A stretch of DNA of 64,000 nucleotides, taken from VXNF01 sp964291305. Its GTDB lineage: Bacteria; Actinomycetota; Acidimicrobiia; Acidimicrobiales; CATQHL01. Where the stretch lies: assembly GCA_964291305.2 (NCBI GenBank), contig OZ219783.1, forward strand, positions 744,001 through 808,000, in the 5' to 3' direction. The notes under the pieces are model-generated. The model was not told where the DNA came from and searched no databases. It saw only the letters and a list, made by a program, of their open reading frames with translations. Numbering within the stretch: the stretch's first letter is position 1; each line of letters starts with the position of its first letter. This document shows, in pieces, positions 17,867 through 27,686 of the stretch. The position numbers and the translations under genes were made by a program.

Positions 17867-19156
17867 ATGGACCTAACAGGCCGAACCACCGGTGAGTGGT
17901 TGGTCGAAGATATGACCGAGGCCGAAAGGGAACGATCCCGGCGGGTTGACTCGGTGCTGGCTGCCCTGGCCGACAAGGCTGTAGAGGCCGACCGGTCGGG
18001 CGAGTTTCCCTTGGAGCATGTCCGCACCATTTCCGCTGCGGGCTTGCTGGGACTCACGGTGCCGGTTGACTACGGAGGCTTGGGTGGGGGCTTACGCGAC
18101 TTGGCAGCCGCCGCCTACGCTATGGCCACAGCCTGCCCTTCCACGGCGTTGGCGTATTACTTTCAGTGCAGCGGCACGTCACGAGGGCTGCTGCCCCTTG
18201 CGGCCATTGATGCCGGCCTGTTCGCCGAAGATGAGATTCCCATAGTTCGGGCGTTTAGCGAGAAGGTGCTGCGCCGCATGGGGGCCGAAGGTCGCTGGGT
18301 TGCCAACTTCGCCAGCGAATCGGTGCGTAGCAAGAGTGCAGCGATCACCATCGCCACTGAGGCCTCGCGCACCAATGGTGGTTGGCTCATTAACGGCACC
18401 AAGTCGTTTGGCTGCGCCACCGGTGTGGCCGACGACTACTTGGTAACCGCCAAGCTAGACACAGGTGACACCGCTGAGTTCCTAGCCGTTTTCCTGGTCC
18501 CCCGGGATACTCCGGGTGTGAAGGATCGGGCCAAATGGGATGCTATAGGAATGCGAGCCACCGCCACTCACGGCATCGTGCTTGAGAACGCTTTCGTGCC
18601 TGATGAGCACGCGCTGGCCGTGCCGGGGACTTTCGTGAAGATGACTCAGGTGAGCCGGGGGAGTTTCGTGGGTAATCAGGTGGCGTTGTCGTCGGTGTAT
18701 ATCGGTGCGGCACAAGCCGTTTACGACTTTGCTCTGAGCTACTTGAAAACCAACAAATATCACGGTACCGACGAGCCCATTGGCGGCAGCGACCTGAACC
18801 GTCAGTTGATTGGCAAAATGCGATCTCACCTAGATACGGCCTACCTGTGGGCTCGCCGCCAGATTCGACTTGAAAGCTCCGATTCCGAGATCATCCCCAA
18901 GGACGACGTGGTGGCCAACTGGCGAATCGCCAAGGGTGAGATCGCCGATAACTGCTTCCAGGTGGCGGTACATGCGCTCAAAGCCTGTGGTACCGGCAAT
19001 ACCGGGATGGCGGGAGTCGTATCTCGAGGCCTGCGCGACCTGTCGATGGCTCTTGTGCAGGGTTTCCCAGCCGAGCGGGGTCGGCTGGAGGCGGCTGCCT
19101 ACCACATATTTGGTCGAGAAGGCGCTCAGTTCGGCACTGTTGGTAGCAAGCAATGA
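17867..19156 (+). CDS. Acyl-CoA dehydrogenase-family flavoprotein
   Basis: 429 residues. The N-terminal helical part has GLLGLTVPVDYGGLGGGLRD, the middle beta domain has NGTKSFGCATGVADDYLV, and a C-terminal four-helix region ends with GFPAERGRLEAAAYHIFG. Members either dehydrogenate acyl-CoA esters or, as in the DszC/HpaB-type branch, act as flavin-dependent monooxygenases. I cannot assign the catalytic base with confidence, so either is possible. It sits between the surface protein and a small membrane protein, in the same direction as the ABC importer. Confidence 0.82.
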   Translation: MDLTGRTTGEWLVEDMTEAERERSRRVDSVLAALADKAVEADRSGEFPLEHVRTISAAGLLGLTVPVDYGGLGGGLRDLAAAAYAMATACPSTALAYYFQCSGTSRGLLPLAAIDAGLFAEDEIPIVRAFSEKVLRRMGAEGRWVANFASESVRSKSAAITIATEASRTNGGWLINGTKSFGCATGVADDYLVTAKLDTGDTAEFLAVFLVPRDTPGVKDRAKWDAIGMRATATHGIVLENAFVPDEHALAVPGTFVKMTQVSRGSFVGNQVALSSVYIGAAQAVYDFALSYLKTNKYHGTDEPIGGSDLNRQLIGKMRSHLDTAYLWARRQIRLESSDSEIIPKDDVVANWRIAKGEIADNCFQVAVHALKACGTGNTGMAGVVSRGLRDLSMALVQGFPAERGRLEAAAYHIFGREGAQFGTVGSKQ

Positions 19157-19410
19157 ACCGGCTTTGGTCGCGGCCTTGGTTCTTTCCCGGGTTGGCAGCT
19201 TTCCTGTACTTGACGGGGATGAACGACGAATTTCTGCACGTAATTGGCAACTGGTGGCTGGACTTCGGGCGCTGGGGGCAAACTGCAATGGTGCTGGTTC
19301 TAATAGCGATTGTCGCCTACTTCGCACTAGGCGCGGTCAGCCGCCGACGCTCGGCATATCGATCGTCCATACGGGCAGCGGAGAGTACCCGCCCCCAAAC
19401 CCAACGGTAG
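19153..19410 (+). CDS. Small two-helix membrane protein
   Basis: 85 residues, ATG overlapping the previous stop (ATGA). Two hydrophobic segments are seen, about residues 8-24 and 42-62, followed by a basic tail (SRRRSAYRSSIRAA). No family recognised. The tight coupling to the flavoprotein and the lipoprotein 7 nt downstream suggests a role in the same uptake operon. Confidence 0.6.
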   Translation: MNRLWSRPWFFPGLAAFLYLTGMNDEFLHVIGNWWLDFGRWGQTAMVLVLIAIVAYFALGAVSRRRSAYRSSIRAAESTRPQTQR

Positions 19411-19417
19411 GTTCCCA

Positions 19418-20905
19418 ATGATGGCTAATGCCTTAGAAGTAGTTCGTTCGAGGCGGGGGAGTAGCCGGCTGATCTGGCTGCTGCTGATACTTGCGATAGT
19501 TGGTGTCGCATGTTCGCAGTCCTCAGAGGAGACGCAAGCCGAACCCTCCCCCGAGACCACGATGGCCGCTGAAGCGAGCACATCTACTGTCCAAACCCCC
19601 GACAGCGAACCAGCTGAAAGCCAGCCCGCTGACAACGAGCCCGCTGAGAGCAGCCCGACTGATACTGAGCCGGCTGATACAGACGGGGGTTTAGCACCGG
19701 CGGGGCCTAACACTCCCGGTGTCAGCGACGAAAAGATCACCCTGGCGTTCATAATCACTGACACTTCGGCGGTAGCTGACGCGTTCGGCTGGGAAGTTCC
19801 CGATGAGGGCGACCGCGAGGCCCAACTGGCTGCCCTCGTGGATCACTTCAACGCCCAAGGCGGCATAGCTGGTCGCCAGATCGATGCCAAAGTGACCGTG
19901 TTCAATGCCATCACCGACGGTCCCGTTGCCGAAGAGGCACTGTGCAACTCCATCACTCAGGACGACAAGGCCTTTGCGGTGGTGCTCACCGGGCAGTTCC
20001 AAGAGAATGCCCGACCCTGCTACGCCAATGCCAACACTTTGATGTTTGAGGCCACGCTTTATCCGGTGGACAATATCGGGTTTGAAGGGTTGGCTCCTTA
20101 CTACTGGTCGCCGTTGCTTCCCTCTTACGACGATCTGGTGGGGGGTCTTGCCGATGCGCTGCTAGCTGAAGACTGGTTTGATGGGGCCACTCTCGGGGTA
20201 ATAGCCATCGACTCCGAACTGAGCCAAAGGGTTTATGAGCAACAGTTCTCCCCAAGGTTGGCCGCCGCTGGGGTGGAAGTGGCCTCTTATAATACCATCG
20301 ATCCCACCGACGGCACGTCATTTAATAACGATCAGCTTCAGGCCATCATCAACTTCAAGGAAGCCGGAGTAGATAAGGTAGTGGCAATTGGCGGATCCCG
20401 CTTGGTTTCGTGGTTCATCGACACCAGCATTACTCAGAACTACGCCCCCGCTTATGCCTTTAGCAGCTATGACACTCCGGAGTTCACTGTTTTCAACTTC
20501 CCCGAGATGATGCCGGGGGCACACGGCATCAGCGTTCTGCCAGGATATGACGTGGGCGACGACCAGTATCCGTTTCCTGCTGGCCCGGCTGAACAGGAAT
20601 GCGCTGACATCTTTGCCGACGCTGATCTGGAGTTCACCGAGCGGGCCAATATCCGCACGGGACTCATATTCTGCGACGTGCTCCGCTTGATGTCCGCCGC
20701 CGCTCCATACGCATCGGAGGTGAGCGCGCAAGGCCTTAGTGAGGCTATGTGGCAACTGGGCGAAGATTTCCAGTCGGCGTCGGTTTACGGCGTGAAGTTC
20801 AAAGAGGGCAGCTACACGGGCGGTCAGGTATACCGGGCTTTCGGATTCGACCCCGAATGTGAGTGCATGGTCTTGACGGGCGAACCCCAGAACTTCGACA
20901 GGTGA
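19418..20905 (+). CDS. Branched-chain-type ABC transporter substrate-binding lipoprotein
   Basis: 495 residues. Signal sequence with lipobox (LLLILAIVGVACS, Cys about residue 33), then a Glu/Pro/Thr-rich linker to about residue 98, then a type-I periplasmic-binding fold of the LivJ class (GVSDEKITLAFIITDTSAV, VVLTGQFQENARPCYANAN). Captures a substrate outside the membrane for the permease/ATPase genes directly downstream. Relatives in environmental actinobacteria carry amino acids, amides, urea or aromatic and dicarboxylic compounds. The ligand is not predictable here. Gap to the next gene is 18 nt. Confidence 0.88.
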   Translation: MMANALEVVRSRRGSSRLIWLLLILAIVGVACSQSSEETQAEPSPETTMAAEASTSTVQTPDSEPAESQPADNEPAESSPTDTEPADTDGGLAPAGPNTPGVSDEKITLAFIITDTSAVADAFGWEVPDEGDREAQLAALVDHFNAQGGIAGRQIDAKVTVFNAITDGPVAEEALCNSITQDDKAFAVVLTGQFQENARPCYANANTLMFEATLYPVDNIGFEGLAPYYWSPLLPSYDDLVGGLADALLAEDWFDGATLGVIAIDSELSQRVYEQQFSPRLAAAGVEVASYNTIDPTDGTSFNNDQLQAIINFKEAGVDKVVAIGGSRLVSWFIDTSITQNYAPAYAFSSYDTPEFTVFNFPEMMPGAHGISVLPGYDVGDDQYPFPAGPAEQECADIFADADLEFTERANIRTGLIFCDVLRLMSAAAPYASEVSAQGLSEAMWQLGEDFQSASVYGVKFKEGSYTGGQVYRAFGFDPECECMVLTGEPQNFDR

Positions 20906-20923
20906 TTAATCGCGACAAGGCTT

Positions 20924-22936
20924 ATGGACAGCGAACCTGAGGGCCGCCCGGGCAACCCTGGTCTGCTGTTCGCGGTTTCCTGGCAAGCAGCGGCCCTGAC
21001 TTCTCCGCTGCCGGTGCTGCTGTTCAGGCGAGATGAGATCTCTCAACGCCTAGGTGGCATGGGCCCAGAAATTGCCCTCTTGGGGGCTATTGCGGTAGTG
21101 GCTGCTTTGGCTGTTCCTTGGCTGCGCAACAAACTGCCGGCCGGAACTGTTCTGACCTTCGGCAGCGTTCTAGCCGCAGTTGGCCTAGGTCTCATGGCCT
21201 GGACGGTGGAGTTTGCGCTTTTCCTCACCGGCGGTGTGTTGCTGGCTTTGGGGGCGGCTCCAGGCTTGGTGACCCATCGAGTGCTGTTAGCCAGCGACAT
21301 CAAACCTGCCGACCGGTTCCGCACGTTTTCCTGGTACTGGGCAGCGGTGGCTGCCGGTGCCTCGTGGCCCCTATTGGTAAATGTTCTTGCTCCAATTACT
21401 TACGAAACTGCTCTTTGGATCTGCGCAGCAGTAATGCTGGGTGGTGTATTGCTGGGAGGTCGCCACGCATTAGTTCACGACAATGACATCGAGGTGGAGC
21501 AAACGGTGGCCCGACTAGACGTGCCCTGGGCTCGACGCTCTTATGGGGCCGCCTTCGCTGTCGGCGCTTTGGTAATCGGAGGTGCGGAAGCTGCCCAGTC
21601 GCTCCTGTTAGGGGAATGGCAACGGAGCGCCACGCAGAACGCTGCGGTGCTGGCTGCGGGACCTGGAGCAGCCCTGCTGTTCAGCCTTATTGGGCACTGG
21701 CACCACCGGCTACACCGGCTTCACGGCAGCCGCCGGGCCGACGCTATAGGAACCCAGCTATTGGTTGCCGGCATCTTGGTGTTCTTAGGGAGCGTGTCGT
21801 TCACCTATATCGGGCTGGTGGTGTGCTGGCTTGTGGCAGGCGGTGTTATAGCAATGGCAGCCGCCGGTCTAGACGCAGCCGTGTTCGCAGGGTTGGCTCC
21901 TAAGGTTCGCCGGCCTGTGGCCGCCCTGCAGGTGCTCTTAGCGGGCCTGGGCGGGTTAGTCGCGGTATTGGTCAACACCCAACTCATTGATACTTGGTTG
22001 GACCAGTGGAAGCTCGCATGGCTGGGGCTATTGCCCGCAGCGGTGGGCTGGGCAACACGAAGGTTTGCCACTTCAGCCCGCGATAGCGAGGTGGCAGTAG
22101 TACAGGTGCGGTCTAACAACGTACCGCGCCGGGTGTACGACCGTCAAGAAAGCCCCCCACTGTTATCCGTGGAAAAGGTATCAGTGGCTTATGGTTCGGT
22201 GCAGGTGCTGTTCGACGTTGATCTGGAAGTGAAGGAAAGAGCGGTTGTCGCCCTGCTGGGCACTAACGGAGCTGGCAAGACGACGTTGTTGCGAGCCATC
22301 TCTGGGCTAGAGCCAACCATCAGTGGACGCATTGTCTACGCTGGTCTGGATATCACTAGAACCCGCCCTACCTGGCGGGTTGGCATGGGCCTACACCAGG
22401 TGGTTGGGGGTGAGGCGGTTGTGGCTGCCCTCACCGTGGCCGAGAACCTGCGCCTTTTCAGCCACATGGAGCCACGAGAGCTTCGGGAACAGAGAATCGC
22501 ACAGGCCTACGAACTGTTCCCCCGGCTTGCCGAGCGATCCCACCAGCAGGCCGCCACACTATCGGGCGGTGAGAAGCAGATGCTCTCGTTGGCTAAAGCC
22601 ATCATTTCGCCTCCTCGCCTACTGCTTATTGATGAGTTTTCCTTGGGTTTAGCGCCAACGGTGATTGCCGATCTTTTGCCGGTAGTCCGTCGCATTGCCG
22701 AGCAAGGCGCTGCCGTGCTGCTGGTGGAACAGTCGGTGAACATTGCGCTATCGGTATCCGATTACGCATATGTAATAGAAAAGGGTGAGATCGGCTACTC
22801 GGGTTCTGCCGGGGAACTCCGGGCCAAGCCCGACTTGTTGCAGGCCGTATACATCAAGGGCCTAGCTCGCGCTATCAGCAGCGAAACCGGGCACACCGGA
22901 CATCTGGCCGGCCGGGACTCTGAGGGTCGGGCCTGA
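20924..22936 (+). CDS. Fusion of a polytopic MFS-like domain with a LivF-type ABC ATPase
   Basis: 670 residues. Residues 1-400 contain about eleven or twelve hydrophobic helices and resemble a major-facilitator domain rather than LivH or LivM. Residues about 415-650 are a complete ATPase: Walker A GTNGAGKTT, signature LSGGEKQM, Walker B LLLIDEFSLG, His switch region LLVEQSVNIA. LivF normally stands alone. Here it is tethered to a second membrane domain. It overlaps the next gene by 1 nt and shares the LivJ-type binding protein upstream. The role of the extra membrane domain is unknown. Confidence 0.8.
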   Translation: MDSEPEGRPGNPGLLFAVSWQAAALTSPLPVLLFRRDEISQRLGGMGPEIALLGAIAVVAALAVPWLRNKLPAGTVLTFGSVLAAVGLGLMAWTVEFALFLTGGVLLALGAAPGLVTHRVLLASDIKPADRFRTFSWYWAAVAAGASWPLLVNVLAPITYETALWICAAVMLGGVLLGGRHALVHDNDIEVEQTVARLDVPWARRSYGAAFAVGALVIGGAEAAQSLLLGEWQRSATQNAAVLAAGPGAALLFSLIGHWHHRLHRLHGSRRADAIGTQLLVAGILVFLGSVSFTYIGLVVCWLVAGGVIAMAAAGLDAAVFAGLAPKVRRPVAALQVLLAGLGGLVAVLVNTQLIDTWLDQWKLAWLGLLPAAVGWATRRFATSARDSEVAVVQVRSNNVPRRVYDRQESPPLLSVEKVSVAYGSVQVLFDVDLEVKERAVVALLGTNGAGKTTLLRAISGLEPTISGRIVYAGLDITRTRPTWRVGMGLHQVVGGEAVVAALTVAENLRLFSHMEPRELREQRIAQAYELFPRLAERSHQQAATLSGGEKQMLSLAKAIISPPRLLLIDEFSLGLAPTVIADLLPVVRRIAEQGAAVLLVEQSVNIALSVSDYAYVIEKGEIGYSGSAGELRAKPDLLQAVYIKGLARAISSETGHTGHLAGRDSEGRA

Positions 22937-25701
22937 TGGGATCATTCGATGTTTCTGGCCCGCTGCTACTGCTAGGCACAATCTTCGGCGCCGGCTACGC
23001 GCTGTTAGGTATCGGCCTGATTCTGGCATACCGGTCCAGCGGCTTCATCAACTTTGCGCACGGCTCCATAGGCCTAGTAGCTGCATCGATGATGTCGGTG
23101 GTGGTAAGAGATTACGGCGTGCCCTACTGGTTGGGCTTCGTTGCAGCGCTCATAGTGGCCGCCCTCATAGCTGCCGGTATCGAGGCGTTCGTAGTTCGAA
23201 AGCTGGCCTCTGCTCCCAAAGTGCTCTCGATGGTGGCCACCCTGGGAGCTGCCGAGGCCTTGCTGTTGTTGGCACTTTCGTTCTCGAAGGGGGGCCTAGG
23301 AGGTGGCCGGTTTCCCCAGCCACCCGGATTTCCCCAATTCGATCTCACCGTATTTGTATCACCCTCGGCAACGGCGCTGTTATGCCTATCGCCGGTTGTG
23401 GTTGGCGGGTTATACCTGTTTTTCCGGAGGAGTCGGTTTGGTTTGGCCATCCGAGGGGCTGCCTCAAATCCCGACTCGGCAACCTTGTCAGGGATAGACC
23501 CTCAACACATGGCCATGCTTTCTTGGGCCCTGGCTGGTGCCATCTCGGCTTTTGCGGCGATTCTCATTATTCCTAATCAATCTACGGTAACTGCTGATGC
23601 CCTTGGTCCCGACTTTATTATTCGCGGGTTGGCTGTAGCGGCGCTAGCGCGATTTGCCAACATACCTGTGGCATTGGGAGCTGGATTAGGTATCGGAGTA
23701 TTAGAGCAAATCCTGGCGTCTAATCCTGATGCCACCGGATGGTTTGAAGCGGCTCTTTTCTTGCTGATTCTGGTGGGTATAGCTGCACAAGTGCAGTCTG
23801 GCCGCGAGGCCCCGGAACGTTGGTCTAGCTTGGCTCCCGACGATCGCCTGCCCGACGCATACCGAAAGATATGGCCGATCCGTAACTTCGGCTGGATATT
23901 CGGAGGCCTAGCTGCCATAGCCGCCGCGCTAGTTCCACTGTGGGCTAGCAACCGATCGGCCCTTGTGCTCTCTACCGTGGTTGCTTTTGCCACCATTGGT
24001 ATATCGCTGAGCTTCCTAACCGGCTTGGCCGGCCAACTGTCGCTTGGTCAAGTGGCTTTCGCTGCCATCGGCGCGGTAGCCGGGGTAAGGGTGGCCACTA
24101 GCACCGGAAGCCTAATGCTTGGCCTGCTGGTTGGCGGGGCCGTAGGAGCAACGGTATCGGCCAGCGTGGGGCTGCCCGCGTTGCGGGTAAGGGGATTGTT
24201 GCTGGCCGTTGCCACGCTGGCTTTCGCTCTTGCCACCTTTAGTTGGCTGCTGCGCCAGGAATGGGCATTCGGAGCGGGTCTGTCGTCGCGCCCGGCGAGC
24301 GTGCTTGGCATCAACCTCACTACCTCTCGGGCTTTCTACTTCGTTGCGTTGGCAGTGTTCGCTGGCGTTCTGGCCGCAGCCAGCTTGCTGCGCCGCTCAT
24401 CCTTTGGACGTTCCCTGCAAGCAGTTCGCGACAACGAAGCCGCAGCCCGCGTCCTCCAAGTGGCCCCTCGAAGGCTGCTTTTGCAGGCCTACGCTTTTGC
24501 CGGGTTCGTGGCGGGGATCGGCGGCGTGATCTTGGCCATGAGCAACACCTTTGTAACCCGCAGTCTCTTTACTCCCAGCGACAGCATCAACGTGGTCGCA
24601 GTTGCGGTCATCGGCGGACTCTCCGAGCTAACCGGCCCATTATTCGGTGCTTTATACCTCATCGGCGTTCGCGAATTCTTCGACCTGAAACTATCGGCTC
24701 TGGCCGGTTTGAACGCGGCTTGGCTCATCTTGATCATTGAGCAACCTCGGGGCTTTCACGGACTTCTGGCTAGCACCCGCAGAAACATGATAGATTTAAT
24801 AGCTCGCCTTCGAGGCGTCGATCCTGTGGCAGCCCGCAAAAGCGCGATTGTGCCAGAAGCCAACTCGGTAGACGCTGTGGCCAGCATTGCGGATTCTGGT
24901 AAGGCTAAAACTGCCGCTGCCGCAGCGCTGGAGGTGCAGGGTATCACTAAGAGGTTCGGCGACTTGGTAGCGGTAAACAGCGTGTCGCTTAGCGTCAATC
25001 CTGGTGAAACTCTGGGTCTGATCGGCCCTAACGGTGCCGGAAAGACCACCGTGTTCGAAATGATTAGCGGATTCCTACGCCCGGATGCGGGTGCCGTGCT
25101 CCTGGATGGCAGGGACATCACCGGCCTGCCTCCAGAGAGACGTAGTCGCCAGGGAATGGTTCGATCTTTCCAGAACGCTTCGCTATTCCCCACTATGACA
25201 CCTAGAGAGATCGTCTTTCTAGCCATCCAACGATCCAGGGGTCACCATTTTGTGGCTGGCGGATCGCGCACCGAGCACCGACTGGAGGACGAGGCATCCG
25301 AAATGTTGGCAGCCTTCGGTTTGAGCCAGCTGGCCGATCAGCCTGCCGGCCTGCTATCTACTGGCACACTCAGGATCGTGGAGTTGGTTGCCAACGTAGC
25401 TCTACGCCCTCGACTGCTGCTTATGGACGAGCCGTCGGCCGGCATCGCCCAAGCCGAGACGGAGGCGCTGGGAGGGGTTATTGGCCAGATAAGAGAAATA
25501 TACGGTGTCACCCTAGTGGTGATCGAACACGATATGCCGCTGCTGACTTCAATCTGTGACCGTCTAATTGCCCTGGAAGTGGGATCGGTCATTGCCGAAG
25601 GCACACCCGAGAAGGTTCAGGCCAACCCGTTAGTGGTGAAGAGCTACTTAGGCGGCGATCCTAACGCTATTCAGCGCAGCGGCCGGAATAAGGAATCCTG
25701 A
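22936..25701 (+). CDS. LivH-LivM-LivG fusion of a branched-chain-type ABC importer
   Basis: 921 residues combining three subunits: LivH-like permease (about 1-290, GLILAYRSSGFINFAHGSIG), LivM-like permease (about 315-605, GLAGQLSLGQVAFAAIGAV) and LivG-like ATPase (about 665-915). The ATPase has Walker A GPNGAGKTT and Walker B LLLMDEPSAGIAQ, while the signature region reads LSTGTLRIVE instead of the usual LSGGQ or LPYGQQR. With the preceding MFS-LivF fusion and the lipoprotein, the whole importer is made from three polypeptides. Start ATG 22936 overlaps the previous stop. Confidence 0.9.
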   Translation: MGSFDVSGPLLLLGTIFGAGYALLGIGLILAYRSSGFINFAHGSIGLVAASMMSVVVRDYGVPYWLGFVAALIVAALIAAGIEAFVVRKLASAPKVLSMVATLGAAEALLLLALSFSKGGLGGGRFPQPPGFPQFDLTVFVSPSATALLCLSPVVVGGLYLFFRRSRFGLAIRGAASNPDSATLSGIDPQHMAMLSWALAGAISAFAAILIIPNQSTVTADALGPDFIIRGLAVAALARFANIPVALGAGLGIGVLEQILASNPDATGWFEAALFLLILVGIAAQVQSGREAPERWSSLAPDDRLPDAYRKIWPIRNFGWIFGGLAAIAAALVPLWASNRSALVLSTVVAFATIGISLSFLTGLAGQLSLGQVAFAAIGAVAGVRVATSTGSLMLGLLVGGAVGATVSASVGLPALRVRGLLLAVATLAFALATFSWLLRQEWAFGAGLSSRPASVLGINLTTSRAFYFVALAVFAGVLAAASLLRRSSFGRSLQAVRDNEAAARVLQVAPRRLLLQAYAFAGFVAGIGGVILAMSNTFVTRSLFTPSDSINVVAVAVIGGLSELTGPLFGALYLIGVREFFDLKLSALAGLNAAWLILIIEQPRGFHGLLASTRRNMIDLIARLRGVDPVAARKSAIVPEANSVDAVASIADSGKAKTAAAAALEVQGITKRFGDLVAVNSVSLSVNPGETLGLIGPNGAGKTTVFEMISGFLRPDAGAVLLDGRDITGLPPERRSRQGMVRSFQNASLFPTMTPREIVFLAIQRSRGHHFVAGGSRTEHRLEDEASEMLAAFGLSQLADQPAGLLSTGTLRIVELVANVALRPRLLLMDEPSAGIAQAETEALGGVIGQIREIYGVTLVVIEHDMPLLTSICDRLIALEVGSVIAEGTPEKVQANPLVVKSYLGGDPNAIQRSGRNKES

Positions 25702-25735
25702 TTAGCACCCTGATTAGCAAAGCAGTACTTGCGCT

Positions 25736-26542
25736 TTAGGCTCCCGGGATGCCGGCGAACAAATCTCTCCTCTTGTACGCAGCGGTTAGAAAGCGGTAAA
25801 AAGCTTTTCGGCGTGTCAGCCAGACCACTCTGGCTCCGGATTTGTCGGCAGCGAGAATATGGTCGGCTAGCCAAGGAGTGACCGTGCCGACCTTGTCGCC
25901 CAAGATGTTGAATATCTTCTTGGCCTTCTCCCATTCCTCGGATGTGAGGTCGTAGTCGCCGGTGAGCAAATCGGTGACGACGATGCCAGGCGATATCACA
26001 CAGATCTGTACCGGCGTCTCGGCTGTGTCTTTGATCAGGGCTCTTTGCAGATAGCGCACGGCGCGTTTAGTGGCGCCGTAAGCAGCCATGCCTGGCTGGG
26101 TAGCGCCGTCGGAACCAAACCCCTCGGTGTTCCAAACCTGGCCATATCCCTGGCGAATCATATTGCCGATTGCCGTTTTGCTGGCCAGCAGAGTGCCCGT
26201 GAGGTTGGTTTCGACCAGCTTTTCTAGATCGTCTTGGCTCTGCTGCCAAACTGGGTTGCGCCCGATACTGATTCCGGCGTTGTTGATCCAGATATCCACA
26301 CCGCCAAAAGTGCTAGAGGCGTGGTCCCATAAACCCTGGAGCTGTTGAGAATCGGTGACGTCGCAGGCCGCTCCGCAGATTTTGGAAGCACCGTAGTAAT
26401 GGCCAAGCTCGGCCACTTCGGCTTCAATGGTGCCTTCCGATCGTCCGCTGACCACTACTTGGCACTGGCGTTTCAGGAACTCGCGAGCCAGGCCGTTGCC
26501 GATTCCCCTGGTGCTGCCAGTGATAACGATGCGCTTGTTCAC
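25736..26542 (-). CDS. NYC1/NOL-like short-chain dehydrogenase
   Basis: 268 residues, GTG start. Cofactor motif ITGSTRGIGNGLAREFL, NAG motif IWINNAGISIG, and the catalytic YxxxK in AAYGATKRAVRYL. Several stretches recall the plant chlorophyll b reductases NYC1/NOL rather than generic SDRs: TGSTRGIG..LAREFL, CDVTD, WINNAG, EGFGSDG, SPGIVVTDLLTG, FNILGDKVGTVTPWL and the C-terminal R-K-A-F-Y-R-F segment. Plant enzymes reduce the 7-formyl group of chlorophyll b. Transcribed 32 nt after the hydrolase gene on the same strand. The similarity is judged by eye from memory, and the substrate here is unproven. Confidence 0.65.
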   Translation of the reverse strand: MNKRIVITGSTRGIGNGLAREFLKRQCQVVVSGRSEGTIEAEVAELGHYYGASKICGAACDVTDSQQLQGLWDHASSTFGGVDIWINNAGISIGRNPVWQQSQDDLEKLVETNLTGTLLASKTAIGNMIRQGYGQVWNTEGFGSDGATQPGMAAYGATKRAVRYLQRALIKDTAETPVQICVISPGIVVTDLLTGDYDLTSEEWEKAKKIFNILGDKVGTVTPWLADHILAADKSGARVVWLTRRKAFYRFLTAAYKRRDLFAGIPGA

Positions 26543-26574
26543 CGCTCATAGCTCCCTTTTGTCATAGCATCGAA

Positions 26575-27582
26575 TCAACGCCGGCACCAGTCTCTTACCG
26601 CCTGATGCTCAACTAACTGCTCCATTCTGTTCATTGAACTGCTCTTTGGCTCTCGGCCCAAACTGTCATAGATGAATGCAGCAATAAGGTTAACGATAAG
26701 TTCACGGACCACCGGATCGGCGCTGCCTGCAGCGGGTTCTAGAAAAGTCCTGCCGCTGGTGGTGTCTAACGGCCAGCAGATGGAGAAGTGGCCAGCGCCA
26801 GCCAGTTCAATAAACCAGGAGTCTCCCTGGTTGCGACCGATGCCCTCTGCGAAGGTACGTCTAATGGGATCATGGGCGGAGTTATCATGGGTGAAGTTGG
26901 TGTCATCCTCGGCGCGATAGCGGTCGCGGCTGGCTGCTATGACCTTGTCGTCGCCGCCGCCTATGAGCATCATCGGAACCTTGCCTGGCACTGCCGCCAC
27001 GGTGCCTGCGCCGTGCCCCAGGGCGGTAGCGGTCATCGTATGAGCGGCATAGCTAAACACAGCTCGCAGGCCAGGCACCCACTTTGGGTTGCTGTTGTGC
27101 AACGCCACCGTGCCACCCGCCGAGTGGCCGCCAACAACCACCTTGCTTAGATCCAACAACTCGGCTAAAGGAGTGCCGGATCGCGTTGCCTCATCCAGCT
27201 GAGCCAGCAGCGGCTGGATTACTGTGGCCGACGGCCGGGTGCCAATGGCCTCCGGTGTCAAGGCAGACAAGTCGATCCCGGGAGTAATGCCCCGACCAGC
27301 CGGCCCCAACGAGCCGATGGCCGCGTAGGTAACCAGGCACAGACCTTCTGCCACCAGTCGATTAGCCAACCAGCGATAGCCGTCGGGAGCCACATTGACT
27401 CCTGGCATCATCACCACCACCGGCCACGGGGCCTGGGTTTCAAGAGCCGGCACCAATCCGGTTAGGCGAGCTTCCTCCAGCCGCCGGTCGTCGCCGGGAT
27501 AGTAGAGAGTGGCCAACACGGCATCCTCGCCGCCCTCACAGGCAAAATGCCACGCTCGCACAATCACATCAATCCAATCCAC
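26575..27582 (-). CDS. Alpha/beta hydrolase, chlorophyllase- or PET-hydrolase-like
   Basis: 335 residues. Core motifs: PVVVMMPGVNVAPDGYRWL (oxyanion strand), nucleophile elbow VVVGGHSAGGTVAL, acid region MLIGGGDDKVIAA and catalytic His in LAGAGHFSIC. No signal peptide. The layout resembles the chlorophyllase/dienelactone-hydrolase-like group, which cleaves esters such as the phytol ester of chlorophyll(ide). First gene of a two-gene minus-strand operon with the NYC1-like reductase. Divergent from the calycin operon across an intergenic palindrome at 27630. Substrate is inferred from neighbours only. Confidence 0.6.
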   Translation of the reverse strand: MDWIDVIVRAWHFACEGGEDAVLATLYYPGDDRRLEEARLTGLVPALETQAPWPVVVMMPGVNVAPDGYRWLANRLVAEGLCLVTYAAIGSLGPAGRGITPGIDLSALTPEAIGTRPSATVIQPLLAQLDEATRSGTPLAELLDLSKVVVGGHSAGGTVALHNSNPKWVPGLRAVFSYAAHTMTATALGHGAGTVAAVPGKVPMMLIGGGDDKVIAASRDRYRAEDDTNFTHDNSAHDPIRRTFAEGIGRNQGDSWFIELAGAGHFSICWPLDTTSGRTFLEPAAGSADPVVRELIVNLIAAFIYDSLGREPKSSSMNRMEQLVEHQAVRDWCRR

Positions 27583-27629
27583 AAGTCCAATTCACGAGTC
27601 CAGGCGGGGTGGTTCCGCTCCAGAAAACC

Positions 27630-27646
27630 GTTCCGCTGAGAGGAAC
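27630..27646. promoter_or_regulatory. IclR-type palindrome in a divergent promoter region
   Basis: GTTCCG-CTGAG-AGGAAC, one mismatch from the dyad seen at 14714 and 34429. It lies between the hydrolase gene (start 27582, minus) and the calycin operon (start 27687, plus), so one protein could control both. Confidence 0.5.
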
Positions 27647-27686
27647 GGAGTTTCACAATACAGTAAAACGTCCTAAAATCCCTGTT

